DNA of 64,000 nucleotides from CALIBK01 sp037444165 (GTDB lineage Bacteria > Desulfobacterota > BSN033 > UBA1163): the NCBI GenBank assembly GCA_037444165.1, contig JBBIMX010000004.1:13229-77228 (forward strand), read 5' to 3'. Below are positions 56,366 to 64,000 of this stretch, piece by piece. Both the position numbers and the translations under genes were made by a program. The notes beneath the pieces are model-generated. The model did no database searches. It saw nothing but the letters and a program-made list of their open reading frames with translations, and was not told the DNA's origin. Numbering within the stretch: position 1 is the stretch's first letter; each line of letters opens with the position of its first letter.

Positions 56366-58627
56366 ATGCAAGAAAGAGAAATCTATGAGAGTAAAGGTTT
56401 TGAGAAATCCCTCCAGGAGAAGCTCAAACGTTTTGAGAAGATCATTGAGATGGGGGATGATGGCATTATTGTATTTGATGCGAACTACCGGATCGAGTTT
56501 GCTAACACCCTGGCCTCTGAATTGACGGGTTATCCCAAAGAGAAATTATTAGGGATGGATTTCAGGACCCTTCTCAACGATCGAGATATTGAGTATTTAA
56601 AACAGATGCATTCTGAAGTAGGAGCGGACGAAAGCAAACGGGTCTGTACGGAGATGATGGTAGTCACAGGAAGGGGAGAGTCGCGGGAGGCGGAGGTCTG
56701 TATCACCGTTTCAAAAACAGACGAAGGGGGAGTGACCACGTATGCCTATCTTCGGGATATGACCGAGCGAAAGAGAATGGAGAGGGAACTAAGGGAGGCG
56801 AACAAACGATTCGAGAAGATCGCTGAAATGGGGGAGGATGGAATCCTTGTCTTCGATGAGGACTCAAGAATTGAGTTTGCCAACCAGAAGGCAGCCGAGA
56901 TTCTGGGACTCCCAAAAGAAGAAATTTTAGGCAAAGAGTTTTTCTCTTTAATTGGGAAAAAAGATGAGGAATTTCTTGAAGAGATGGTAATTCGAGGTGA
57001 AGGATTGGGTCAAAAGGTCTGCACAGAGATGGCCATCCAGAACCTTCAGGGCCAACTCATGGAGACGGAAATCTGCATCGCTCCAACCCGATCCGAAGAG
57101 GGAAGGATTAAGACCTATGCCTATCTTCGAGACATCACCGAGCGAAAACGATTCGAAAGAGAATTGAGAGAGTCGGAAGAAAAGTATCGAAACCTTTTCG
57201 AGAGAGTCCAGCATGGTCTCTTTATCAGCACCCGAGAGGGCCGGTTCTTGGACTGCAATCAGGCCTTAGTGGAGATGGCTGGATATGAGAGCAAGGAGGA
57301 GTTTTTAAAGATCGATATTCCTAAAGACCTGTATGTCAATAAAGAGGATCGAAAGAAATTTCAGGCTCTGATCGAGAAACAAGGATTTGTTAAGGACCTG
57401 GAGGTCGAATTTAAGAAAAAGAATGGAGAAAGAATCACGGTTCTATTGACCGCTCATGCGAAAAAGGATGAAAAGGGAGAGATCATTGGCTACGAAGGAC
57501 TCAATATTGATATTTCCCAGCGAAAGAGGATGGAGAGAGAGTTAAGAGAAGCCAACGAATTCTTAATGAACCTTATCGAAAGTTCCGTCGATGGGATCAT
57601 TGCAGCCGATATGAAAGGGAATATCATCATCTTTAATAAAGGAGCCGAGATCCTCACGGGATATAAGGCTGAGGAAGTCATCGGAAAGATTCATATCACC
57701 CAGATTTATCCTCCAGGGATTGCCAAGGAAGTGATGAGGAGACTCCGGAGTCCTGAATGTGGAGGAGTGGGCAAGCTCCTCCCCACCCAATTCAATGTAG
57801 TCAATCGATTCGGAGAGGAAATCCCCATCCAACTCTCCGCGTCACTGATCTACGATGCGGCGGGGAAAGAAATCGCCAGCGTGGGGATTTTTACGGACCT
57901 GAGACCACGGATCAAGATGGAGCAGGAGATCCGGGAGATTCAGCAGGCCCTCCTTCAATCGGAGAAACTGGCCGCCATGGGAAGATTAACCTCCCAGATT
58001 GCCCATGAATTGAATAATCCCATCTATGGGATCATGAATACCCTGGAACTCCTAAAAACGGAGATCCCCCCGGAAAGCAAAAGACGAAGAATCCTGGAAC
58101 TTTCACTCTCTGAAACTCACCGACTTGCAGAGATGCTTCGCAATATGCTCAGTTTCTCAAAACCCGAAGAGGAGCAACGCCGACCGGTCAATTTGAATGA
58201 GTTAATCGAAGGAATTTTACTGATCGTGGATAAACAGATGCAGGAAGCCAATATTAAGATCAAGACCTACCTTGATCCTAAGATCCCAGAGACCATGGCG
58301 TCGACCAACCAGATGAGACAGGTCATGCTCAATATGATAAAAAATGCTAAAGAGGCGATGCCAAAGGGGGGAACATTGATGATTGCCACTGGAAGGGATA
58401 AGGATAGAGTCCTGATCCATATTCGAGATACAGGGGTTGGAATACCGGAAGAGAATAAGAGTAAGATCTTCGAAGCCTTCTTCACCACCAAACAGAAGGT
58501 CAAAGGAGTGGGATTGGGTCTTTCTGTCTGTTATGGGATTGTCAAAGATCACGGCGGGGAGATTAAAGTAGAGAGTGAAGAGGGAAAAGGGACAACCTTT
58601 ACCATAAGCCTTCCTATAAACCCTTAA
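56366..58627 (+). CDS. Multi-PAS sensor histidine kinase (soluble, orphan)
   Basis: This 753-residue protein has four PAS domains (about 20-140, 147-265, 272-390, 396-520), then a HisKA dimerisation helix with the H-box MGRLTSQIAHELNNPIYG near 533, and an HATPase domain with N box NMIKNAKEA near 660, G1 DTGVGIP and G2 GVGLGLSVCYGIV. PAS1 and PAS2 are close copies of each other (KRFEKI.EMG.DGI.VFD...RIEFAN). No membrane segment is visible, so it senses a cytoplasmic signal. No response regulator is next to it. It lies between AOR/MoaD and acsA. Confidence 0.92.
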   Translation: MQEREIYESKGFEKSLQEKLKRFEKIIEMGDDGIIVFDANYRIEFANTLASELTGYPKEKLLGMDFRTLLNDRDIEYLKQMHSEVGADESKRVCTEMMVVTGRGESREAEVCITVSKTDEGGVTTYAYLRDMTERKRMERELREANKRFEKIAEMGEDGILVFDEDSRIEFANQKAAEILGLPKEEILGKEFFSLIGKKDEEFLEEMVIRGEGLGQKVCTEMAIQNLQGQLMETEICIAPTRSEEGRIKTYAYLRDITERKRFERELRESEEKYRNLFERVQHGLFISTREGRFLDCNQALVEMAGYESKEEFLKIDIPKDLYVNKEDRKKFQALIEKQGFVKDLEVEFKKKNGERITVLLTAHAKKDEKGEIIGYEGLNIDISQRKRMERELREANEFLMNLIESSVDGIIAADMKGNIIIFNKGAEILTGYKAEEVIGKIHITQIYPPGIAKEVMRRLRSPECGGVGKLLPTQFNVVNRFGEEIPIQLSASLIYDAAGKEIASVGIFTDLRPRIKMEQEIREIQQALLQSEKLAAMGRLTSQIAHELNNPIYGIMNTLELLKTEIPPESKRRRILELSLSETHRLAEMLRNMLSFSKPEEEQRRPVNLNELIEGILLIVDKQMQEANIKIKTYLDPKIPETMASTNQMRQVMLNMIKNAKEAMPKGGTLMIATGRDKDRVLIHIRDTGVGIPEENKSKIFEAFFTTKQKVKGVGLGLSVCYGIVKDHGGEIKVESEEGKGTTFTISLPINP

Positions 58628-58698
58628 TAAATTGCTCATAGATATTTTATTGGCCTATAGCTTTTTCTCATCCTGATATTGAACAATTTTTTTAAAAA

Positions 58699-58712
58699 GG
58701 TTAACGTTAACC
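58699..58712. promoter_or_regulatory. Perfect 14-bp palindrome in the acsA leader
   Basis: GGTTAACGTTAACC is a perfect palindrome 30 bases before the acsA ATG and just upstream of its AGGAGG ribosome binding site. A possible promoter, TTGCTC (58632-58637) and TATAGC (58656-58661) with 18-base spacing, lies upstream. The palindrome could be an operator that controls acetyl-CoA synthetase. Confidence 0.45.
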
Positions 58713-58741
58713 CAAACAATTGAATAGGAGGTTTCGAAAAG

Positions 58742-60712
58742 ATGGGAAACAAAGAAATGACCTCTACACTGATTGAAGATCAAGTGTTTATGCCTCCTGA
58801 ATCGATTAAGATAAAGGCTTATATTCGAACTATGGACGAGTATTGGAGAATCTATAAAAGATCCATTGAGGATCCAGAAGGATTCTGGGGAGAACTTGCA
58901 GACCAACTGAATTGGTATAAACGTTGGGATAAGGTCTTGGAGTATGATTTTGAAAGACCGGAGGTGAAGTGGTTTATCAATGGAAAATTGAATGTGAGTT
59001 ATAATTGTCTGGATCGACATCTGAATAGCTGGAGAAGTAATAAAGTCGCTTTGATTTGGCAGGGAGAGCCCCTCGAAGAAAACCGAATATTTACCTATCA
59101 ACAGCTCCACTATCATGTCAACAAGTTTGCCAACGTGTTAAAGAAATTTGGCGTCAAGAAAGGAGACCGAGTCTCCATCTATTTACCAATGATCCCCGAA
59201 CTTCCCATCGCGATGCTTGCCTGTGCAAGAATCGGGGCGATTCATAGTGTGGTGTTTGGAGGATTTAGCTCCGAAGCCCTTCGGGAGAGGATCAATGACT
59301 GTGGTTCCAAAATTCTTATTACTGCGGATGGGTATTATCGGGGTGGCCGAATCGTTCAGAATAAACTGAACGCAGATGAAGCCTTAAAGGATTGTCCTGG
59401 GGTAGAAAAAGTCATTGTGGTAAGGCGTCTGGGAATCGATGTGAAATTGGATAAAGAGAGAGATGTATGGTGGCACGAAGAGATGGCTAAAGAAGATATT
59501 CGACTCCACTGTGAACCGGCCATGATGGATTCAGAGGACATCCTCTTCATCCTCTATACGAGTGGGAGTACCGGGAAACCGAAAGGGGTGATTCATACTA
59601 CGGGAGGGTACCTTCTCTTTGTCTACCAGACGCTGAAATGGGTGTTTGATCTTAAGGACGAAGACGTCTTTTTCTGCACAGCCGATATTGGATGGGTCAC
59701 CGGACATAGTTACGTGGTTTATGGCCCTCTGTCTCTCGGCGCCACGACTTTAATGTTTGAAGGGGTCCCTACCTATCCCAAACCCGATCGTTTTTGGGAG
59801 ATTGTAGAAAGATATAAAGTGACTCTCTTTTATACTGCCCCTACGGCGATCCGTGCCTTGATGAGGGAAGGCGAAGAATGGGTAAAGAAAAGGGGAATCT
59901 CAAGCCTACGACTCCTTGGTTCGGTTGGTGAACCGATCAATCCTGAGGCTTGGAAATGGTATTATAAATATGTCGGTCAGGAACGCTGCCCTATCATGGA
60001 TACGTGGTGGCAGACAGAAACAGGGGGGTTCTTAATTAGTCCTCTTCCCATCACCCCTCTTAAACCTGGCTCAGCCACTTTCCCCTTCCCTGGAATTCTA
60101 CCAAAGATTTTACGGGAAGATGGGACGGAATGTGACATTGATGAAGGAGGTTCCCTGGTGATCTCCCGGCCGTGGCCCGGAATGCTAAGAGGATTCTGGA
60201 ATGATCCCGAAAAGAAGAGGTTTAAGGAAACCTACTTTTCCATCTTTCCGGGTCACTATTTTACAGGGGATGGGGCTAAAAAGGATAAAGATGGTTATTT
60301 CTGGCTGATGGGGAGAATCGACGATGTGATCAATGTCTCCGGTCACAGAATCGGGACGGCTGAAGTGGAGAGTGCTTTGGTGTCTCATCCTTCCGTAGCC
60401 GAAGCAGCGGTGATTGGAATTCCTCACGAAGTCAAGGGGCAGGGAATCTATGCTTTCGTTACCCTGAAGAGCGGTCTGAAGGGAACCGAGGAGTTAAGAA
60501 AGGAGCTGCTCGCTCACGTAAGAAAAGTGATTGGCCCCATAGCAACACCCGATAAGCTCCAATTTGCCGATGCCCTTCCTAAAACCCGCAGTGGGAAAAT
60601 CATGAGAAGGATTCTCAGAAAAATCGCTGAAGGAAGACTTGAGGAATTGGGTGATACCTCCACGCTTACAGACCCAACGGTCGTCATTCAGCTTGCGGGG
60701 GAGAGGCAGTAG
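58742..60712 (+). CDS. acsA: Acetyl-CoA synthetase (AMP-forming)
   Basis: This 656-residue protein has normal Acs length: ACS N-terminal region, then YTSGSTGKPKGVIHTTGGYL near 277 (P-loop), TADIGWVTGHSYVVYGPL near 313, the DTWWQTETGG motif near 420, YFTGDGAKKDKDGYFWLMGRIDDVINVSGHR (split here as YFTGDGA and GRIDDVINVSGHR) near 505 and the acetylatable catalytic Lys in TRSGKIMRR near 622. It activates acetate via acetyl-AMP. A short interrupted ORF follows it. With the downstream CoA transferase it suggests active acetate/acetyl-CoA exchange. Confidence 0.96.
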   Translation: MGNKEMTSTLIEDQVFMPPESIKIKAYIRTMDEYWRIYKRSIEDPEGFWGELADQLNWYKRWDKVLEYDFERPEVKWFINGKLNVSYNCLDRHLNSWRSNKVALIWQGEPLEENRIFTYQQLHYHVNKFANVLKKFGVKKGDRVSIYLPMIPELPIAMLACARIGAIHSVVFGGFSSEALRERINDCGSKILITADGYYRGGRIVQNKLNADEALKDCPGVEKVIVVRRLGIDVKLDKERDVWWHEEMAKEDIRLHCEPAMMDSEDILFILYTSGSTGKPKGVIHTTGGYLLFVYQTLKWVFDLKDEDVFFCTADIGWVTGHSYVVYGPLSLGATTLMFEGVPTYPKPDRFWEIVERYKVTLFYTAPTAIRALMREGEEWVKKRGISSLRLLGSVGEPINPEAWKWYYKYVGQERCPIMDTWWQTETGGFLISPLPITPLKPGSATFPFPGILPKILREDGTECDIDEGGSLVISRPWPGMLRGFWNDPEKKRFKETYFSIFPGHYFTGDGAKKDKDGYFWLMGRIDDVINVSGHRIGTAEVESALVSHPSVAEAAVIGIPHEVKGQGIYAFVTLKSGLKGTEELRKELLAHVRKVIGPIATPDKLQFADALPKTRSGKIMRRILRKIAEGRLEELGDTSTLTDPTVVIQLAGERQ

Positions 60713-60759
60713 TCCTTTTCTGAACGATTTAACGTGGATATAGACGAGGAAGGAAAAAT

Positions 60760-60972
60760 ATGGATTCGCTTATTTCAAAGGACGAATGGCTGGTGGAGAG
60801 GATCCACCAGGAATTTCAACCGGGTGGACATCTTGCGTAGAAGATGGATGACTCCACTCCTTTTAGACGGGAAGGAATGGAGAAGACCGTCCGTGGAAGA
60901 AGCTGGGCGATCTACGATAGGTTCTATCTGGATGTCTTTAAGGAAGAATGGGAAAGCCCCATGATGAATTAA
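60760..60972 (+). pseudogene. Small ORF interrupted by an in-frame amber codon
   Basis: An ATG at 60760 follows a strong GAGGAAGGA site (60746-60754) by 5 bases, 47 bp after acsA. It encodes 26 residues (MDSLISKDEWLVERIHQEFQ then PGGHLA) before TAG at 60838-60840. The same frame stays open for another 43 codons, with a protein-like sequence (KMDDSTPFRREG ... SWAIYDRFYLDVFKEEWES), to TAA at 60970-60972. I recognise no family. The simplest reading is a recently inactivated gene or a sequencing error; readthrough is possible but unproven. An overlapping 76-codon frame (60734-60964) has no comparable start and looks spurious. This accounts for most of the 314-base gap. Confidence 0.5.
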
Positions 60973-61026
60973 GGCTTTATGAAAAACCCATCAGGTCAAT
61001 ACCTACCCGGACAAAATTGAACCCGA

Positions 61027-62904
61027 TTATTTAAACCATATCTTTAATTCGTAAATTCCCTCCTCCCGTCTCTTTTCGATATTAAAACCCATCTTTTCGA
61101 ATAGATGAAGCATGGCTCTGTTTTCCACAAGGACTTCTGCATAAAATCCTAAAAGCCCTTCCCGTTTTGCAATAAAGGTGAGGTAGGAAAGAAGTTCCGT
61201 TCCAATCCCTTTATTCTGGTAGTCATCTTTCACGGCAAAACCAACCTCTGCTGTGTAAGTTCTCTCATCCATATCATACTGCCCTATCCCCACCACTTCT
61301 TCTCTTTCTTCCTTCTTGATCACGGCCAAGAGAACCATCTGTTTGGTATAGTCAATCACCACGAAAGGTTGAAGCCTCTCATGGGGCATATCTTTTCTGA
61401 CGGAGATGAATCTTCGATAGAGAGTGTTCTCAGAAAGGGAATAAAAGAATTCTTTGAGGAGAGGCTCATCATTCAGTTTCACTGGCCTTAGAAGAATTTC
61501 TAAACCCGATTGAGTCGTTCGGTAAGTTTCAAGATGTTCTGGGTATTCTCCTTTTTTCCCGGGGATGAAGGCCTGGTCCTTAAATATGAGATTCAATCTC
61601 TTAGCCTCTTCAATCAGCCAGGGTCTAAAATCTGGATGGGCGATCGAGATCAGGGCCATCGCCCGTTCTCGAATATTCTTCCCTTTAAGATAGGCAATTC
61701 CATATTCGGTGACCACATAATGAACATCTCCCCGATGAAGGGTCACTCCTGCTCCTTCCTTAATAAAAGGGACAATTCGAGAGACCTTTCCGTTTTCTGC
61801 CGTGGAAGGGAGTGCCAGAATCGTCTTCCCATTTCGAGCAAGCACCGCCCCCCTCATAAAGTCGGCCTGTCCCCCAATCCCACTATAGAATAATTTTCCG
61901 ATGGATTCGGCTGTAGCCTGTCCGGTGAGGTCAATCTCAAGAGCCGAATTGATGGCGGTCATATTCTCATGTTGAGCAATGATGAGAGGGTGGTTGGTAT
62001 AATCAATGGTTCTGAATTCGATCGCCGGGTTATCGTGAATGTACTCGTAGGTTTCTTTCCTTCCCATACAAAAGGAAGCCACTGTCTTTCCTCGGTTGAT
62101 CGTCTTTTGAGAATTGTCAATGACTCGCCTCTTCATGAGGTCGACAATCCCATCTGTGAGAAGTTCGGAATGGACTCCTAAATGATGTTTATGATGGAGA
62201 TTGGTAAGGATAGCATTAGGGATACTTCCATACCCCACCTGAATCGTATCCCCATCCCGAATAAGACGGGAGACATATTTGCCGATTTGTTGGGCAATTT
62301 CTGTATCGGCCTCTGATACATATTCCAGAATGGGCTCATCATAGGGAACGATAAAATCCACATCTTCGATATGGATAAACCCATCCCCATGGACCCTTGG
62401 CATAAAGGAATTGACTTGAGCAATCACATAGGAAGCCTTTTCAGCGGCAGCCTTGACGATATCCACGCTTACTCCCAAACTCATAAACCCATGATCATCC
62501 GGAGGAGAGGTCTGGATGAGGGCACAATCGATGGGGATGATCTCGCGAGAGAAGAGGTAGGGTACCTGAGAAAGAAAAACAGGGGTATAATCAGCCAAAC
62601 CTTTATTGATGGCTTCTCTGGTATTGCTTGCGATAAAGAATGAGTTGTGACGGAAGTAGGTCTTAAATTTTTCGTCAGCATAAGGAGCGACTCCTAAGGT
62701 CCAGACCTGTAAGACTTCCGCATCAAAGAAGGAGGTGGGATGGGTTTGAACATATTGAGTCAAGGCCCGAATGAGATATTGAGGTTCACCACATCCCGTC
62801 CCAATGAAGATTCGATCCCCTCTATGGACATGACGAAAAATTTGATCCTCAGGGATGAACTTTTCAGGATAGGTTTTTTTCCACCTCTCTATTCCACTGA
62901 CCAT
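61027..62904 (-). CDS. Acetyl-CoA hydrolase/CoA transferase fused to a GNAT acetyltransferase
   Basis: This protein of about 625 residues joins two domains. Residues 1 to about 440 are an acetyl-CoA hydrolase/transferase (class I CoA-transferase-like: IGTGCGEPQYLI near 33, LGVHSELLTDGIVDL near 245 with a conserved Glu, FYSGIGGQADFMRGA near 347, HRGDVHYVVTEYGIAYLKGK near 399). Residues about 460-620 are a GNAT domain (NKGIGTELLSYL near 565, the acetyl-CoA site). Such fusions occur widely in anaerobes. The ATG at 62904 is preferred because AAAGGAG lies 6 bases upstream; a start at 62931 adds nine residues. The gene converges on acsA and the broken ORF. Confidence 0.88.
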   Translation of the reverse strand: MVSGIERWKKTYPEKFIPEDQIFRHVHRGDRIFIGTGCGEPQYLIRALTQYVQTHPTSFFDAEVLQVWTLGVAPYADEKFKTYFRHNSFFIASNTREAINKGLADYTPVFLSQVPYLFSREIIPIDCALIQTSPPDDHGFMSLGVSVDIVKAAAEKASYVIAQVNSFMPRVHGDGFIHIEDVDFIVPYDEPILEYVSEADTEIAQQIGKYVSRLIRDGDTIQVGYGSIPNAILTNLHHKHHLGVHSELLTDGIVDLMKRRVIDNSQKTINRGKTVASFCMGRKETYEYIHDNPAIEFRTIDYTNHPLIIAQHENMTAINSALEIDLTGQATAESIGKLFYSGIGGQADFMRGAVLARNGKTILALPSTAENGKVSRIVPFIKEGAGVTLHRGDVHYVVTEYGIAYLKGKNIRERAMALISIAHPDFRPWLIEEAKRLNLIFKDQAFIPGKKGEYPEHLETYRTTQSGLEILLRPVKLNDEPLLKEFFYSLSENTLYRRFISVRKDMPHERLQPFVVIDYTKQMVLLAVIKKEEREEVVGIGQYDMDERTYTAEVGFAVKDDYQNKGIGTELLSYLTFIAKREGLLGFYAEVLVENRAMLHLFEKMGFNIEKRREEGIYELKIWFK

Positions 62905-63041
62905 TGGAATCTCCTTTAAGATGGAATCCATTCTATTTTTATCCTATCATAAAACTCCTATCTTGATAAGTTAATTTAAAGTAAAAAAACAGGTCCATCA
63001 TTTTGCCATCCTCATTTCCTCCTCATAGGATCATTCTTCTC

Positions 63042-63070
63042 TTGTGAATAGGTCAATAATTTTTTAATAT
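63042..63070 (+). promoter_or_regulatory. Promoter of the Nudix gene
   Basis: TTGTGA (63042-63047) and TAATAT (63065-63070) are separated by exactly 17 bases. It lies in the gap between the minus-strand CoA transferase and the Nudix gene and faces the latter, giving a leader of about 60 bases. Confidence 0.6.
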
Positions 63071-63111
63071 ACTCGTAGAGCTTGAAGGAAAAGAAAGAAA
63101 AGGAGACCGTG

Positions 63112-63141
63112 ATGCAAAAGCCTAAGGGAATGATGGGATGA
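63112..63141 (+). CDS. Possible 9-codon leader mini-ORF coupled to the Nudix gene
   Basis: AAAAGGAG (63099-63106) precedes ATG at 63112 by 5 bases. The frame encodes MQKPKGMMG and stops with a TGA (63139-63141) that overlaps the Nudix ATG at 63138 in an ATGA junction. It would be the best Shine-Dalgarno site in this leader, so ribosomes may reach the Nudix start by coupling. I do not know any conserved peptide like it. Confidence 0.35.
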   Translation: MQKPKGMMG

Positions 63142-63719
63142 TGAAGAGGTGCGAGAAAGAGTTTATTGATGAGCTTAGAAAGAAGCTCTCTTCGAGAGAG
63201 AGAAAGATCATTGACCATCCTTCTTTCTCCCACGCCGCTGTTCTCGTCCCTTTATATCAAAAGGAGGGGGAGTGCCACCTTCTCTTTACAAAGAGATCGG
63301 ATCAGGTCAAACATCACAAAGGAGAGATTTCTTTTCCTGGAGGAATGGTGGATGAGGATGATCGAGAACTGATCCATACCGCCCTTAGAGAAGCTCGCGA
63401 AGAGATTGGTTTAAAGGAAAAAGACGTAGAGATCATCGGATTATTGGATGATATCGTGACCGTCACCGAGTTTATTGTAACTCCGATTGTAGGCCTCCTC
63501 CCCTATCCTTATCCCTTTCAGGTCAGTAAGATTGAAATTGATGAATTGATCGAGGTCCCCCTTTCGGCTTTACTCAAGGAGGATTCTTTCAGTGAACGAG
63601 AGATTTTTCGAATGGGACGAGTTGAATGGGTCTATGCCTATCAATATCAGAACCATATTATTTGGGGAGCCACGGCACGAATTCTTAAACAACTCTTAGA
63701 TTTAATTTCTCCGCATTAA
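63138..63719 (+). CDS. Nudix hydrolase, CoA pyrophosphatase (NudL/YeaB-like)
   Basis: This 193-residue protein has a full Nudix box, GGMVDEDDRELIHTALREAREEIGL (given here as GGMVDEDD followed by REAREEIGL) near 74-98, and the NudL/CoAse preceding region SHAAVLVPLYQ and KHHKGEISFPGG (UPF0035 pattern: HxGEISFPGG). The CoAse family cleaves CoA and oxidised CoA to phosphopantetheine and 3',5'-ADP. It begins with two ATGs (63138 and 63141). A TspO-like gene follows 12 bp later. Confidence 0.9.
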   Translation: MMKRCEKEFIDELRKKLSSRERKIIDHPSFSHAAVLVPLYQKEGECHLLFTKRSDQVKHHKGEISFPGGMVDEDDRELIHTALREAREEIGLKEKDVEIIGLLDDIVTVTEFIVTPIVGLLPYPYPFQVSKIEIDELIEVPLSALLKEDSFSEREIFRMGRVEWVYAYQYQNHIIWGATARILKQLLDLISPH

Positions 63720-63731
63720 AAAGGAGTTTCT

Positions 63732-64000
63732 ATGAACTTTTTAAAAGGAAGGATCAAAAGAGAGGATCTATGGAAGCTGCCACTCAGTCTTATCCTCTGT
63801 CAATTGGCAGGAGTGGTGGGTTCTCTTTTTACAAGACCGGCCATTGCAACCTGGTATCAGAGATTAAACAAGCCAGCCTTCAGTCCACCTGATTGGCTTT
63901 TTGCCCCTGTTTGGATAAGCCTCTATTTTCTGATGGGAATCTCCTTATTCTTGGTCTGGAGAAGGGGAGGAGAGATTTCTCAGGTTAAGCGGGCTTTAAT
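63732..64000 (+). CDS. tspO: TspO/MBR family tryptophan-rich membrane protein, N-terminal part
   Basis: The window ends inside this gene. Its first 89 codons give a charged start, a first span (LILCQLAGVVGSLFT), then the TspO/MBR signature with WYQRLNKPAFSPPDWLF and the following APVWISLYFLMGISL span. TspO proteins are five-helix membrane proteins that bind porphyrins and cholesterol-like ligands. AAAAAGGAG precedes the ATG at 63732. The C-terminal three spans lie beyond the window. Confidence 0.9.
   Translation, partial: MNFLKGRIKREDLWKLPLSLILCQLAGVVGSLFTRPAIATWYQRLNKPAFSPPDWLFAPVWISLYFLMGISLFLVWRRGGEISQVKRAL

Noticed and set aside
60760..60972. UAG decoded as a sense codon (for example pyrrolysine) in the small ORF after acsA
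   Set aside because: At least ten genes in this window stop at TAG, and no pyl gene is visible. The interrupted ORF is kept as a finding, but reassignment is not claimed.
1..64000. CRISPR arrays, tRNA or rRNA genes, insertion sequences
   Set aside because: I looked for regular spaced repeats, tRNA-like cloverleaf motifs and transposase ORFs in the gaps and saw none. The gaps are short and hold only promoters, hairpins and leaders.

Overview
The window looks like a chromosomal stretch of an anaerobic bacterium, most likely a deltaproteobacterium in the broad sense (Desulfobacterota, Syntrophobacterales-like). That placement is an inference from gene content: 2-oxoglutarate:ferredoxin oxidoreductase, a tungsten-type aldehyde:ferredoxin oxidoreductase, a BcrA/HgdC-type dehydratase activator, five radical SAM enzymes, a PurS-PurL fusion of deltaproteobacterial length, TctCBA and Liv transporters, and an archaeal-like thiamine pathway (Thi4, ThiD-ThiN). 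Base composition is moderate by eye (not computed). Genes are tightly packed with many 1-20 bp overlaps. I see no rRNA, tRNA, CRISPR array or insertion sequence.

Layout. 1-1.15 kb: tail of ribosomal protein L19, rnhB, yraN. 1.2-4.9 kb: a promoter, a TPP riboswitch with its own intrinsic terminator, then thi4, thiD-thiN and thiC. 5.0-11.3 kb (minus): a small orphan HTH protein and a branched-chain amino acid type ABC transporter (livJ, a terminator, then livH-livM-livG-livF). 11.3-17.2 kb (minus): PurS-PurL fusion, a xylose-isomerase-like TIM barrel, and a Kef-type cation/proton antiporter.

17.2-34.9 kb (plus): one gapless run of 18 genes. It begins with tatA/tatC and continues with an ATP-grasp enzyme, a GT2 glycosyltransferase, a SPASM-like radical SAM enzyme, a split acyl-CoA dehydratase/activase trio, four cobalamin-type radical SAM enzymes, an LpxL-like acyltransferase, an ACP, a FabD-like transacylase, a hotdog thioesterase, a ketoreductase and a ketosynthase. 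This is the best candidate in the window for an undescribed system: a cluster that appears to build a modified fatty-acyl or polyketide lipid by radical chemistry. The product is unknown.

34.9-49.0 kb (plus): a textbook promoter drives a tricarboxylate transporter (tctCBA), a PrpD/MmgE protein, a PrpF isomerase, a soluble SdhA/SdhB-like pair, aconitase, isocitrate dehydrogenase and korDABC. Read as a pathway, this takes up a tricarboxylate and oxidises it through the TCA arm from aconitate to succinyl-CoA, passing electrons to NADP and ferredoxin. 49.0-51.1 kb: a PlsC acyltransferase, a small basic protein, and on the minus strand a deoxynucleoside kinase and a UspA protein.

51.1-56.3 kb (plus): proC, a DAO-family flavoprotein, an ornithine-cyclodeaminase-like protein, aldehyde:ferredoxin oxidoreductase and its adjacent MoaD-like protein; the set suggests imino/amino acid and aldehyde redox work. 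56.4-64.0 kb: an orphan soluble four-PAS histidine kinase, acetyl-CoA synthetase, an amber-interrupted small ORF, a convergent acetyl-CoA hydrolase/transferase-GNAT fusion, a Nudix CoA pyrophosphatase and the start of a TspO/MBR protein cut by the window edge.
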